Shown piece after piece: positions 46,500 through 58,109 of a stretch of DNA of 64,000 nucleotides. Position numbers and translations under genes: made by a program. The DNA is from Coenobita brevimanus (Eukaryota; Arthropoda; Malacostraca; Decapoda; Coenobitidae). The notes under the pieces were generated by a model. It ran no database searches. It saw only the letters and a list, made by a program, of their open reading frames with translations, and had not been told where the DNA came from. The DNA lies in contig CM064697.1 of assembly GCA_032717465.1 (NCBI GenBank), forward strand, positions 5,957,033 through 6,021,032, in the 5' to 3' direction. Positions within the stretch are counted from its first letter, which is position 1. Each line of letters opens with the position of its first letter.

Positions 46500-47330
46500 G
46501 TGCCTTTTTGTCTCTTCCTGTCACCTCCATCGTCCCACGCTTTCGTGTTCTATCCATCTGTCCCTTTTTTATCTGGATATTAGTCTCATAGCTCCATTCC
46601 ATCGCATCCTTCACTGTCTTTTTCTTGTGTCCAGTTGTTTTTTCTTCCTTTCCCCCTCCCGCTCTGCTTTAACGTGCTATCCAATTTCCTTTTTCTTATG
46701 CTGTCGTTTCCTCCATTCCTTTTCATACCTGCCCATTTTGTTTACCTTCATTGATTCAGCCGTCATCGTCTCCCTTTCCCATGCTGCTTTATCATGCAAT
46801 CCCATTTCATCTTCCTCTCGTTATCTCAGTACCCCCTAAGCCCTGCATTTCTTGGACTATTTATATCCAGGTTTTTCATCCCCTCCATTCACAAACGATT
46901 CTACCTTTAGCTTCCCCATCCTTCAGTACCAAATCGGGTCCAGTTTCGTTCTGCTGTGTTCCATCTTTCCATCTTTTACCTTCTGTTGTCTTAATTTTCA
47001 GTTTTCTTTCCTGAAACACCCATTGATTCTGTCGTCGTCTTTATTCTCAGTACCTTATGCTGTCTCATTTCGTCTATCATCCCATCGCCTCGTCTTTCCT
47101 GCAGTACCTTCCTCCTTTCCATCTTGCACCCACTTACAGCCCTTCCTTTTGATCACTATTTCCTCTCCTCTTTCCTTTCACACTCCTTGATTCAGCCCTC
47201 CTTCTCTTCTCCCTTGCTGCCTTATCATACTCTCCCGTTTCGTCTTTCCCCTTCTCTCTTATCACAGTCTCCCTATCATTCCCTCTGTCTCCCCTTCACT
47301 GCCGTATCATGGTTCCCCCTTCATTCCTTC
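46500..47330. repeat. Decayed pyrimidine-rich array with TTGATTCAGCC / TGCTGCCTTATCATGC modules
   Basis: TGCTGCTTTATCATGCAATC-like blocks recur near 46660, 46780, 47049, 47213 and 47298, several preceded by ATTGATTCAGCC (46751, 47031, 47189) and followed by CCCATTTCRTCTTTCC. Spacing is irregular (about 85-270 bp). Confidence 0.6.
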
Positions 47331-47630
47331 CCTGTCTCTCTCCCTCTCTCTCTCTCTCCCCTCTTGTCGTAGCACATTTTTCTCTTTCTCCATATTCTGG
47401 TATTTTTCTCCCCTTCTTGGCGTGTGTGTTTCCCCTCCCACCCGTCATCACCCCCTTAGCGTTTCCATATTTCAGACTCTCCCTCCTCTCCTGCCATTCA
47501 TTCCTTAGGTCATCAAAAATATGGACTGATACTTTATTTTGGAGGAAATTGGTAAAACCTGTTCTCATTTAAACTCGAACAAGATTAACTCGTTTCACTT
47601 TCACGAACGATTATAAGTGGGGTAATCGTT

Positions 47631-47632
<2 letters not shown>
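47331..47632. repeat. Pyrimidine-rich tract, then unique DNA
   Basis: Short (CT)n near 47335-47360, C/T-rich to about 47510, then ordinary sequence. Confidence 0.55.

Positions 47633-47691
<59 letters not shown>
47633..47691. repeat. (GT)n microsatellite
   Basis: About 29 GT units followed closely by GCGCGCGGG. Confidence 0.97.
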
Positions 47692-47692
<1 letters not shown>

Positions 47693-48300
47693 TTTGTGCG
47701 CGCGGGTTGGAGTTCGTTTGTTCTCATGCTAGTTATTTTTTTTTATTTTCTGCTACAGTTCATTTTGCTCTTTCCATACCTGCTCAGTTCTTCCTCATAT
47801 TTCCTACTGTCTTGCTATCGTCAGTCTTATTCCGCATCCCCTATTTCTTTGCCTCTCATCTCCAGAGCCTTTACTTATCCCTCCCACTTTCCTTGTCCTC
47901 CATTCACTTCATATCATTCTCTTCTCTCCACTCTTCCCCTCCCCCCTCCATGTAAAAATCCTTTCTTCAGTCTTTCCCCTCCTTCCCTTGTCACTTATGG
48001 GTCATATCGGTACCGTTTTCCGTCGTAATTCTCATCTCTTTCCCTTGCCCCTTCTCCCCCTTTCTTCATCCTTTTCTTTGCAGCCTCTCCCTCTCATTCC
48101 TGCCTCCTCTTCCTTTCCATTACCCGCTCGTTTCCATTTTTAGTTCCCCTATCTTCTTCTTTTGCATTGCAGCCTCCTCTCCCTTTCCGTTAGCCCTACC
48201 TTCCTTCACATTTCCTCTTCCTCGATGCTCTCACTTTCGCTTTTCCTACTCCCACGTTTCGTCTTGTTTCCTCCCTACCCCAGGCTTTCCACACTCGTAA
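47692..48300. repeat. Pyrimidine-rich tract
   Basis: C/T-rich DNA. GCAGCCTCYCCCTYTC-like blocks near 48078 and 48171 suggest a decayed repeat of about 93 bp. Confidence 0.6.
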
Positions 48301-48556
48301 CTCGCAGCATCATTGAGACAGACGTATGCCCGACCCTACCGGTCCGTACCTCACAATTACACAGTTTACAGGTGATTGCGAGGGTCTGATGAGGCACACC
48401 GTTATGAGGCCCCACTCCGCTTATCTGATCGTGGCCGAGTCATGCAGCTCTCGTCTTCTTCCTTTCTCACAAGCAGGCTCACACACTTGCAGGGTCATGC
48501 TTGCTGTTGCACCACCATGCACAAACATACAAGAGTTCTGGGGCCTAAATAAGCCT

Positions 48557-48558
<2 letters not shown>
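48301..48558. other. Unique sequence
   Basis: No recognised feature; frames on both strands are overlapped by the adjoining microsatellite. Confidence 0.45.

Positions 48559-48628
<70 letters not shown>
48559..48628. repeat. Compound (CA)n-(GA)n microsatellite
   Basis: About 14 CA units, AAAC, then about 19 AG units. Confidence 0.96.
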
Positions 48629-48632
<4 letters not shown>

Positions 48633-49241
48633 GAATTTTATCATCGCACAAATGAGTTCACTACTTATGAAAGCTTTTTACTGCACCGTGACGTCAGCAT
48701 CTTAACTCTGAGTATTTATCATTAAGATTTCATTGATAAAAAGGCTAAAATCAGAACAAACAAAAAAATCTGAGTGGTGGTATCATTTTTAGGTGCATGT
48801 ACGTCGACAGTATGTGACAGTCGAATCAGAGCCATTAAACACAACCAAACAGTCCCGCCAACTGTTTGTAATTTTTGGTAGCCAGCCATCGCGCACGTAT
48901 GAACATCAAAGCGGTCTCGTATCGGCTGAAATATCCGAACCTCGCGGGTGACGTGCATGTAGCGGAAGCGTGGCCGTGTGAGGTCAGTCCCAGCATTTTG
49001 CAAACACCACGTAAAGCACACACGCGCCCTACCCTTAACTCGATTAATTATCCTGCAAGGTTCGTGGACGCGCACACACTATTTTTTGGTAGATTTTTCT
49101 TTTTTCCTTTTTTTTTTTTTTTTAAGGTGCATTGAAATTTGATAAAATTTGTTTTTTTTCTGCCTCCGTGAAGTAAAGTCATCAGCAGTTTTCTGCGAGA
49201 TGTGAATAAACCACAGGCCCCCTTCCGCAAGCTGGCGAGCA

Positions 49242-49244
<3 letters not shown>
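48629..49244. other. Unique sequence with T16 run
   Basis: T16 at about 49108-49123. A 117-codon minus frame at 48722-49075 has mixed composition but no recognised family. Confidence 0.4.

Positions 49245-49333
<89 letters not shown>
49245..49333. repeat. (CA)n microsatellite
   Basis: About 44 CA units, preceded by GCACGCGCA. Confidence 0.97.
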
Positions 49334-49334
<1 letters not shown>

Positions 49335-49388
49335 TTTTCACGGTTCTTTGTCTAATTCCTCTTAATTCCGTATAATTCCTTCGCCTCC

Positions 49389-49390
<2 letters not shown>

Positions 49391-49442
<52 letters not shown>
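49391..49442. repeat. (CT)n microsatellite
   Basis: About 26 CT units, 57 bp after the CA tract. Confidence 0.97.
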
Positions 49443-49446
<4 letters not shown>

Positions 49447-49996
49447 TAAACCAATTTTCCGTCAAATTTAAGGAATTCTGCGACCGATGATTGCATGATC
49501 ACACAGTTTACCTATTCCACCTGCCTGCACCCACACGCACAGACACAGTCACACGCACACGAAACCGCAAAAGCACAGGCACTTCCCGGTAACACGAAAT
49601 AAGCAAGGGAGCGAAGAGGGAGCGAGACTTGAGAGAGAAGAAGTGCTTGAAGAAGGAATCTGAGTTTGGAAATAATGGCAAGAAGAGGCGAGGGGAAAAA
49701 AAGCGGAAAACACACATGGGCTGAAATTATGAAAAAAAAGAAACAGGAAAGTCAAAGTCATGTAATCACAAACTTCAGACCACGCCGCAGAATTTTAGTT
49801 TTTCGTCATTTTTTATTAATTTTCCTCGGCATTTTTTTTTCCCCTGGTGCAAGTTCGCCGAGGTTGTGGCCTTTGAGGGAGGATGTAAACATTTATGAGC
49901 ACGTGTTTTCGGGGGGTATTCAAGGCAGAAATTCATCAAGGTCCCTCAGTGCGTCGTAGCAGTGTGAGCCTTATGAAGAGCACGGTGCTCTGGGGT
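49443..49996. other. Unique sequence with purine-rich patch
   Basis: G/A-rich at about 49600-49750. Frames of up to 97 codons show no recognised motif. Confidence 0.45.
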
Positions 49997-50352
49997 TGAA
50001 GAGAGTGGATAGAGGAGGGTGGAAAGGGTATAGGTAAGGGGAGAGGAAAGTCAGGCTAGAAATGTGATGAAATGGAGAGAATAGAGAATATAGGAGGAGA
50101 CAGAGAAGGGAGGAAAGGTAGAGATGATAAAAGTTAGAATGTGATGAATAACAAGGCGAGAGGATGGACTTGAAGAGAGTAGAGGAGGGTGGGAAGGATA
50201 TAGTAATGGGAGAGGAAAGCCAAGATAGAATGTGATGAAATGATGATGCTGAGAGAGAATGGAGAAGATAATAGGGACGGAGGGAGGAAAAGGAAAGCTA
50301 AAGAAAGAGATAATGAAAGTTAAATTGTTATTAAATGATGAGAGAGGATAGA
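49997..50352. repeat. 174-bp purine-rich tandem repeat, two copies
   Basis: TGAAGAGAGT...AGAGGAGGGTGG, GAGAGGAAAG and AATGTGATGAAATG recur in the same order at 49997 and 50171. Within each copy a half-length sub-repeat (AGAATGTGATGAA) suggests an older unit of about 87 bp. Confidence 0.8.
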
Positions 50353-50871
50353 AAGTAAGGAAGTGATAATATATGAGAGGAGGCAGCTTGGGATGTGATG
50401 GTTCTATCTTTCCTCCCCCTCCTATATCCCTCCCTCTCCTTCCTCTTCTTCCTGTATCTAATTCCCACAATGACATTATTATATTCTTCCCATAGCGTAT
50501 AGTAAGACAATGACAGAAGGGGAAACGTACGTCCCCACTGGCCTCATTTAGAGTACTGGCCTTGTTAGCGTCATTGAGCAGTAAAAGACGACCCACAACA
50601 TTCCTGCACATGTCTGCTTATCCAAGATCCCTAGGTATCTCTGCACTGGTGCTCAGTCTGTACTTCCTCTCTCAGTAATTTGCTCTCTTACTCCATTAAT
50701 CGCTTCAGTGCAGTAATGTCTTCTGTATTTCATTTGTGCTACTACCAGACTGTGGAGTGTCTTGTTACTAACAGGAAAATATTTATTCAGTTGAGTCCTG
50801 TAATACCGCTGTTGATTCTAAGCTAGGTATACCTCAGAGTAGCTCTCTTAATAAGGATGTTTAAAACTTAG
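50353..50871. other. Mostly unique; holds one isolated copy of the downstream 38-bp unit
   Basis: ATGACATTATTATATTCTTC followed by CCATAGCG at about 50471-50498 resembles the units at 50872-50990. TTAATCGCTTCAGTGC (50696-50711) is a copy of the dispersed motif also seen at 7326-7341. Confidence 0.6.
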
Positions 50872-50990
50872 TGATCGCTTTAAGCACGATGACATTATTA
50901 TATTCTTGCTGAACGATTTAAGAACGCTGACATTATTATATTCTTGCTGAACGCTTTAAGAACAGTGATATTATTATATTCTTGCCATAG
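50872..50990. repeat. 38-bp tandem repeat, three copies
   Basis: GACATTATTATATTCTTGCT then GAACGCTTTAAGAACGCT recurs with anchors at 50891, 50929 and 50967. The last unit ends in GCCATAGCCTG, like the isolated upstream copy at about 50471. Confidence 0.9.
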
Positions 50991-51504
50991 CCTGAAGACT
51001 TTATTTAGCTTAGTGGAAAATTCCAAGTAAAAGTTTATAAGTAACACCAACTGCTACAGTATGATTTGTTTGTGCTTTCTGCGGACTTTTATTTATTTAT
51101 TTATATATATTTTTTATTTTCTTTATTACTGTTATTTTTTTTAAAGCTTGGGGAGGCCTCTGGTATACCGTGTAGAAGATAGCTAATGGTGTGGTGTTTA
51201 GTTCTGTAGTTCATGTGGTCAGTTGTTGGCCATGTGATTAGGTAGTTGGTAGGTCATGTTTTCATCTTCTTGTTTCTTCTTCTGTCTTAGTGATTTTGTT
51301 GTAGACTTGGTTTTGCAGTCAACTGTTGGTCTTGAATGGCTGGTTACTTTTTTTTTTTTTAACAGTCGCTTTTATTTTGCTTTATGGTGTTTGGTCATTG
51401 ATTAATTTTTACTTAGGCTAAAAATTGGAATGGTGGTCACTGCAGCTCCTTGCTGGCTAGGTTATAAGGTCGTACAGTAGGTCTGAGAACATAGTGATGC
51501 CTTT
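50991..51504. other. AT-rich unique sequence
   Basis: TTTA repeats near 51089-51102 and a T12 run near 51348-51360. No gene. Confidence 0.5.
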
Positions 51505-51518
51505 TTATTATTATTATT

Positions 51519-51568
<50 letters not shown>
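51505..51568. repeat. (TTA)n/(TTTA)n microsatellite
   Basis: TTA units with a short TTTA interruption, about 64 bp. Confidence 0.95.
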
Positions 51569-52129
51569 CAGTTGTAGTTCTTGACGTTAGTCGTCGGTTT
51601 CGCCGGTATTCGTACTTAAGTGTTGATAGCTGTTGGTTCGGTGGTAAATCACTGGTCTTGCGGTTCCCTTGTTGGCCATACTGACGGTCTGTGGTTTTAT
51701 TGGCAATCTCTCCCCGCCAGTATGATCCTGTACGGGCTCTAAAATCTCAGTAAATGTCACATCACCATCACCGCCAGGGTACAATAGGTGGTGGGTAAAT
51801 TTTCCTCCTCCGACTGCCTTTAGTTAGATGGAATAACTCGAGACATTGGGTAAAAGATTTTAAAGTACAAACACGAGGACCATGTAATTGCCGTTCAACA
51901 CGAAGACCGCGCGAGAATTTTTTAAAGGAACGATTTGGCAACTCCCGTCAGAGGGACTTGCAGGTTGAGCCACACGTGATTATTAAGAAGACCAAGACAG
52001 GTATTTTGGTCCCAGGACTGATAGAGATTACTATAACCGGAGGCACGAGATAGGCGAAGCGACTCTCGCCTCACCTGTTATTATGCCAGGAGGCTCGACC
52101 AGGGTGGCAGGCTGATTTGACTAAAGGCC
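51569..52129. other. Unique sequence
   Basis: A 65-codon minus frame at 51587-51784 is mixed in composition but unrecognised. No RNA or repeat signal. Confidence 0.45.
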
Positions 52130-52275
52130 ATGGAGGGGACGGCCTCGGTGGTTAAGGGGTTCGACGAGAATGAGGAGCAATTTGCCAAAGTGACAGCCTC
52201 AACTGCGCGTCTGTTTGGCATCAGTTATATCAGATACCACACACATGGTATGTCTGACTTTGTTGGGGCTCGCCA
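52130..52275 (+). CDS. Possible first coding exon, unknown product
   Basis: ATG at 52130 is in a good initiation context (AAGGCCATGG), preceded by an in-frame TGA. The first 25 codons favour G/C in third positions (MEGTASVVKGFDENEEQFAK). The frame meets a donor-like CAG/GTACGA at 52275/52276 and stays open to 52441. No domain is recognised. The stretch also holds an A-box-like TGGTTAAGGGG (about 52148) without a B-box, so a non-coding origin is possible. Confidence 0.25.
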
Positions 52276-52659
52276 GGTACGATGGTTCCCTTCTCCATTC
52301 TCCACTCTGACCTGTCTAATTTTTAGGATTCTAAGTCTTGTTCCAGAAAATGGCCAGCTGTTGCCATTTATCACCTGTTTGATGGAATTTACCGTCTGCG
52401 CTGATCTTTCCTTTGTAGGCATTTCATATTTATTACTTTAGTTCTTGTTATGTTGATTCGACTTGATGAAAGCCAAAGTAATAGCTCCTGTTCTGAATCT
52501 GGCCCCCACTCCGTATTTCAGTGGTTGACGTGCCGGTATGTTAGGCCTACAGGACCCATCATCGTAGAGCCAGACAAACAGCCACGAGTAGCTCTCATCC
52601 CAGCCTCGGCCTCCATAGAATGTGAGTTTATTTACTGGCTTGGCCGGTAATGAATGGGG
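52276..52659. other. Unique sequence
   Basis: No supported feature. Confidence 0.45.
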
Positions 52660-53060
52660 TTTAATGAGGCAGGTGGGTAGGGCAGGCAGGTGGGAGAGAG
52701 GTAGGTAGGTGGGAAGAAGGAGGGAGGATGGTGAGAAGGTCGAGGTCAACATATAAAGCGGGAAGTGAATTGGACAGACGTGGATTAATGAGGGATGAGT
52801 GGTCAGAAGTAGTAACCGAAAGAGGGAGGTGTGTGTGAGATTAAAGAAGATAATTGTGCTGATAGATGGGAGAAAGGACATAAAATATACGCAGGTGGAT
52901 AGCGAGAACCAAGTGGAAATGTTAAAGAAGGAAGGGATGGCAAGCGAGAGGGGCCTGAGAGGTGGGGGTCTGTGAAGGTAGGTTTGGAACGATCATGTTG
53001 GAAGTAGGATAGCTGGTGGTGAGGCAGGTGGAGAACGGACACAGAGGCAGGGCTGGGGGT
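52660..53060. repeat. Purine-rich tract starting with GGCAGGTGGGTAG-type repeats
   Basis: GCAGGTGGGTAGG and GTAGGTAGGTGGG units at about 52668-52715, then G/A-rich DNA. The minus frames (79 and 147 codons) are low-complexity artefacts. Confidence 0.65.
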
Positions 53061-54079
53061 GGCTGTAATTAATGTGTGTATGATATGAGGACCGGACAGC
53101 CGTGAGTGATCCTGCCTCGCTCAGTTGCCGTCACTGGCCGATGTAATTTACCGCCTGATTAATGGCTGCCCAGACGGGTTGCTCGTGCCTCTTCGTTTAC
53201 TTACTGGTGGTGATCATCGGCTTTGGCATGAGGGATTAATTACGCCGTGTGCAGGAACCCGTAAAGCAGCGATACATGGCAGTCATATAAGGGCCAGTCA
53301 GACAGAGAACAGCCCAACACAATAGAATATTATTTTCATCTCAGCCAGACCTTTACTCCGTCTTAATCTGCCCCTTCAAGGAAACCACTGACGCGGAGAT
53401 TAATATTCACCTGAAATGCAGGGGTTGTGGCGGACCAGCCGAGCCTGAAATTGGCCGTTGGAGGAGGGCGAGACAAGAGGGGTGGGAGGCGCAGTAATGA
53501 GCACGACGTCAAGCTGCTGCTGGGGTTCCACGCGGCGGGATGCTGCGGCCTGGGTAGCAACACCAACACACTTTGGGTTATTCATTTCCGTTCCCCGATA
53601 CACGAATGGAGATTGATGGAAGTTAGTTTGCTTGTTTTTGTTGGTCCTTTCACTATATGTTTGTGCACATTATGAAAAGACCGTGGGAAACCATGCATTG
53701 TATTCTCATTCCTTTTAGCTGTATTTTGGCTCTTTCCCGTCATTTCTCTGACGTGGAATAGCTTTTCATACTAATGCTTGAGCCATCTACGGCCTCGCTG
53801 AGAAAAGACTACGGTAGCAGAAGATTCTTGGTGGATAAAAGCAGAATGTAGCTACTTCTCAGATTTGGGATTATAAGTTAAAATACATCCATTACTGACC
53901 AGGACAGAGGCCACAATTCCAGGTATCCCCTTTTACCGCCGTTGTTGCCGTCAGCAGCTGGTGCGTCGCTAGGGAACCGATTTCCAGACCTGAATGCGAG
54001 CCCTCCCCCCTCAATACCACACACGGCCCCTTGTTGACCCAGCCGCCTCCCTCGAATTTGCTTTTCGGCTCTAGTGGGG
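53061..54079. other. Unique sequence, GC-moderate, homeodomain-type sites
   Basis: No tandem repeats. GTAATTTACCGCCTGATTAATGG (53140-53162, described here by its TAATT and TTAAT cores) and GGATTAATTACG (about 53232) are dense in TAAT cores. A GC-rich stretch at 53400-53580 is open on both strands. Regulatory DNA is possible but untested. Confidence 0.25.
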
Positions 54080-54660
54080 GCTAATCCGAGGAAAGAGGTA
54101 GTGCATGGAGGAAAAAAGGAGGGAATAACGATGAGGGTATGGAAATGTGTCCGTAAGGGAGAGGGCAGTGAACTGGATGGGAGTGGGGGAATAGTTGTCG
54201 ATACTTGTTGATGGTGCATGGAGGATGTAGAAGTGGAAAAATGGCTGTTAGTTTTTGCTGTAAATGTCGCCTCGATACATTGAGTTGAAAGTGTTGGGTG
54301 TTACCGCCGAGAGAGGCTTGAAGGTGCCAGTGTGCAGGCAAGAGAAGGCTGGAGGGTCTTCGGCAGGGTAACAGAAGCAGGGGTGAAGGCGATGACAGCG
54401 GAAATTGAGGGAGAGGGGAGTTACTCTGCGAGAATAATGAGTGAGGAGAGAGTGACCCCAGACGGTGTATGTGTATGTGCGTGTACGTGTACATGTACGT
54501 GTGTGGACGTCCATGGAGGGACGGAAGGTTGGTAGAAAGGGACAGGAGGGAGGAGTAGGAAAGGGCAAGAGGGGAAAGAAGGAGGGGAAAGAGCAGAAGC
54601 CTAAACTCGCGCAGATGACGGGGGAGACGAAACTGGGAGGAAAGTGAAGTGATATGGAAG
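54080..54660. repeat. Purine-rich tract with alternating GTGTAC stretch
   Basis: G/A-rich plus strand. 54466-54506 is an alternating purine-pyrimidine run (GTATGTGTATGTGCGTGTAC-type) with an internal GTACATGTAC palindrome. Minus frames of up to 213 codons reflect the pyrimidine-rich complement. Confidence 0.6.
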
Positions 54661-55139
54661 GGGAGTGGGCGAGAAGTGCGATGAATCACCGGGACTGTTG
54701 TTGCCGTCGCTGTTACTGACATTCATTCATATAACCCCAATACGGTGTTGTTACCTGCCTCATTAGGAGGCTTTTAAGTCTGATCACTGGTCAATAGATC
54801 CGTCAGTGATATCCCGTTACTACAAATAAGCTCTTGTATTTCTGCATCTCCCGTAAGTGTAAAGCTAGTTGCAGTATATCCTTGGAACTTTTTAAGATCT
54901 TGGGTCACAGATAGTACTTTATATCATCAATTTATTCTTATTATTCAGATGGACCGGAACACACAATTTTCTATTTTTTGGTTTTCTTCAGGAGAGGAAA
55001 GAAATGTAAATACGGATGGAGACGACGGCAATTCATCCAGAAGCCATCAAAATTTGTTATTCTAATGCACAGCCAGACACCACCAGCAGGCCGGCCCCCT
55101 CACTCCCCTCACCTCCCGAACCCCGTCACGTTATTAATT
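54661..55139. other. Unique sequence
   Basis: No supported feature. Confidence 0.45.
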
Positions 55140-56720
55140 TAGCTGTTTGTGAGGGAGGGCAAAAGGAGGGGCAGGAGGCGGAGGGAGATAGTAGAAGAAA
55201 AAGAAGATGGAGAGGAAGAAACTAAGCGATGATGGAATGGAAAAGAAACAAGCAAGGAAAAAAAGATATGAAACGCTACAGATTGGAAGACGCGGAAGGA
55301 ATGTGAAGGAGAGAAGAAAGAAGGAAGAGATATAGGAGGGAGGTGAAAGATGGAGGAGGAGAGGGTCCTGGAAATGGAATAAGGTTATGATATGGCTGAA
55401 GGAAGTTGGGGGAAGAAAATGATATACAGAGAAAGATGAGGTGGAGCTGATTAGAGGAGAAGGAGAGAATTCAAGGAGGAGGAATAATAGGAAGGAGCTG
55501 AGGGAAGTTGGGAGAGGAAAAACATAGGAAAGAATAGATAGGTAAGGGCAAAATACAGGAACAACTGAAGAAATGTGACATAAGGAAGAAATAGAAAAGG
55601 AAGAAGGATTGGAAGGAACTGAACGAAGGTGGAGGGATAGAATTAGAGATAAAGAAGATACGGTGGACCAGAAAGAAGGTGAAGGACGGGAGAGGATGGA
55701 AAAGAGGAGATAGGAAGGAGCTTAAGGAAGGTTGAGGAGCAATGGAAGAAAGATAGGAAGAAGTTGAAAGAAGGAGGAGTGTGCTTATGGATGGATGAAG
55801 ATGAGGTAGGAACACAAAGAAAGTAGAAAAGAAAAAGCAGGAGCCGAACAGAGAGCAGTGAGTGGAATGGATGAATAGAAGAAACCGTACCTCGCTTACG
55901 GGAATTTAAAAAGTAGAGCAGAAACTGAAAGATCGAAAAAGAAAATAGAATGATGAAAACTGATGGAAGCAAATAGAAAGACTGAAGGATAATGAAAGAA
56001 GCCAAAAAAAAGGGTGGCGATTGGTACAAGAACAAGGAAAGAAGGGGAGATGGAAAAAAAAAAAATATACGTCTCTTAGCACCAGAAAGGAAGGCGCAGT
56101 ATGGAGACGAGAAAGAAGAAATGGACAAATGGAAAGATAATGAAGATGGATAGAGAAAAGTATGGGGACTAGGGCTGGGGAAATATGTGAACAAATGAAA
56201 AGGGTACAGGGAGTGAAAGAGAGAAAAGGGTGAAGGTGGAGGTGAAATGGGTCATAGGGAAGGAAGGAAGAAAGGAAGGGAAGATAAAGTAACCAACAGT
56301 AAGGACAAAGGCAAGAAACAGATTGTGCAAAAGAAAGAAACGTTAGGAACGTTGAGAAAGAAATAGTTAACCAAGAAAGAACAGACGGAATGATACGCAG
56401 AAGCCAAAATAAGATCGAATAATAAAAAAATCTCCCAAAGAAAGGGAATTTGAGGTAAAAAGTCTAAGTAAAGACAAAGGGGAAAAAATAAGCGTTAAGT
56501 AGAAAGAAACAGAGAGAGGAAATTCCTAAGTAAATATAATAAAAAACACTAGAAAAGACGTTAAAAGATGTTTAAAAGAAAAGGCAAAGAAAATTAAAGA
56601 CTGAGAAAACACATGAACCTTAATCAAAGATGATGTTAGAGAAGTAGAGAGAAACGACATAAGGAATGAAGGAAAAAGAACTCAGTCGAGCCAGAAGGAA
56701 ACCGAGGGAGGAAATAGCTA
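55140..56720. repeat. 1.6-kb purine-rich tract with ~50/100-bp decayed repeat
   Basis: GGAAGGAGCTGARGGAAGTT followed by GGRGGAG recurs near 55389, 55491, 55612, 55714 and 55757 (spacings of about 102, 121, 102 and 43 bp). The remainder is A/G-rich without a clear unit and becomes A-rich after 56280. Minus frames of 114 and 183 codons are Ser/Phe/Leu-rich artefacts. Confidence 0.7.
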
Positions 56721-57094
56721 GGTAAACAAAGCCACTCGGGTACGGGAATCAGAAGGTATGGGCGGCAGGAGGTTTAAGTAGAACTTGTGGTGCAGGAGGA
56801 GCTGAGGGGGTGTGTTTGGGGTGACCAGGACTCGGGAACAGGAATGGAGGCAATGTCTGGGTGAGGTAAATCGTGATAGAAGAGACAGTGGAACACAGTT
56901 GATGACTCTAGGATGAAGTCATGTTAGTGGGTGGACGGTGACGTGATGTTAATAAACCCCTTTACTAAGTTAAATGATAAGTCTGACGTTAGGCAGAATG
57001 TAAGCTTATACTATGCCTATAACCACTGACAGAGCATCGATGATATCTCGATTATTACAGACCTTGACTAATTCGCAATAATAATGGTAATACA

Positions 57095-57095
<1 letters not shown>
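56721..57095. other. Unique sequence
   Basis: Purine-leaning to about 56880. No gene or RNA. Confidence 0.5.

Positions 57096-57133
<38 letters not shown>
57096..57133. repeat. (AAT)n microsatellite
   Basis: About 12 AAT units. Confidence 0.95.
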
Positions 57134-57399
57134 TTGTAGTTTGGTACAAAATATAAAGGAATAAAATTTAAATATAATCATGGGACGAAAACCATAAATA
57201 ACGAGAGGGGAAGCGGATATACAGTGCATCAGGTGAGCCGGAGATCAAAGAGAAAACGTGCACCATATTACGAAAACAGAAATTGGAAGATAACTCATAC
57301 ATAACTATAAAGATGAGCTACCCGGCTGCCTCAGGATCAGAAGAGAAAAATGCCGAATCTTGTTGTCTTTCATGTTCGTAGGAGTGATGATGACGCGAG
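57134..57399. other. Unique sequence
   Basis: Nothing recognised. Confidence 0.5.
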
Positions 57400-57880
57400 G
57401 GGCAGAGGGGAGATGGGAGAGGAGGGGAAAAAAGTGAGGAAAAAAAGTGATGGAAGAATTAATAGGAAGTGAGTCAGCCCGAGGGAGGAATGATAATATA
57501 GGGAGGTCCATAGAAGGAGGAAAGGGAGGGTATGGAGCCAGCATAAGGAATAAAGGGAGAGGAAGGAGTAAAGTTTGGGAGGAAAAGGGGAGGAAAGGAA
57601 CTAAGAGGAGAAATAAGGATGGAACTAAGAGGAGAAATAAGGATGGAAAGCAACAAATATAATTTGGGTAAGGAATCTGAAACGAAGGACAGAGGGACAA
57701 TGTGAGAGAAAGCATGGACAAACTTGAAAAGTTGAAAGAGAAATGAAAGGAATAGGAAATTATCGATGAAAAGATATGTGACAAATGTAGAAATGTATGT
57801 AGAGAATATGGAGAGAAATTAGGAGAAAAAAAAAAAAACATAAGGAAAGCTGACAGTGGGAGGAGAGTATAAGAGGAAGA
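57400..57880. repeat. Purine-rich tract with perfect 24-bp tandem duplication
   Basis: A 24-bp unit beginning GGAACTAAGAGGAGAAATAA is present twice without mismatch at 57597-57620 and 57621-57644, so it arose recently within an otherwise old tract. The 212-codon minus frame at 57305-57943 is Ser/Leu/Phe/Pro-rich and rejected. Confidence 0.8.
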
Positions 57881-58109
57881 GAATATGCACCAGCCCAAAA
57901 AGGAAGACATAGAAACACCATTGTTCTCATAACTCGAAAGCATCTGACCAGCGCAAGCAGATACGTTGTGCGGGGCATAAACACATTTACAGTAACGTCA
58001 AAAAACGCAGCAGAAATGTAGTAAGAGGCACCACGCTAATTAAATGAATGCCTCACTACCGCTGTATGCAAAACACAAATAACGACACCATACAGCTTCA
58101 TATACATTG
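57881..58109. other. Unique sequence
   Basis: Nothing recognised. Confidence 0.5.

Noticed and set aside
45967..46839. Longest open frame (290 codons, plus)
   Set aside because: It is translated from pyrimidine-rich DNA and a (CT)n microsatellite. Composition is Ser/Leu/Phe/Pro only, with no domain, and it ends in a decayed array.
55643..56194. 183-codon minus frame
   Set aside because: Complement of the purine-rich tract with decayed tandem units; low complexity.
57305..57943. 212-codon minus frame
   Set aside because: Complement of a purine-rich tract that includes a 24-bp tandem duplication; Ser/Leu/Phe/Pro-rich.
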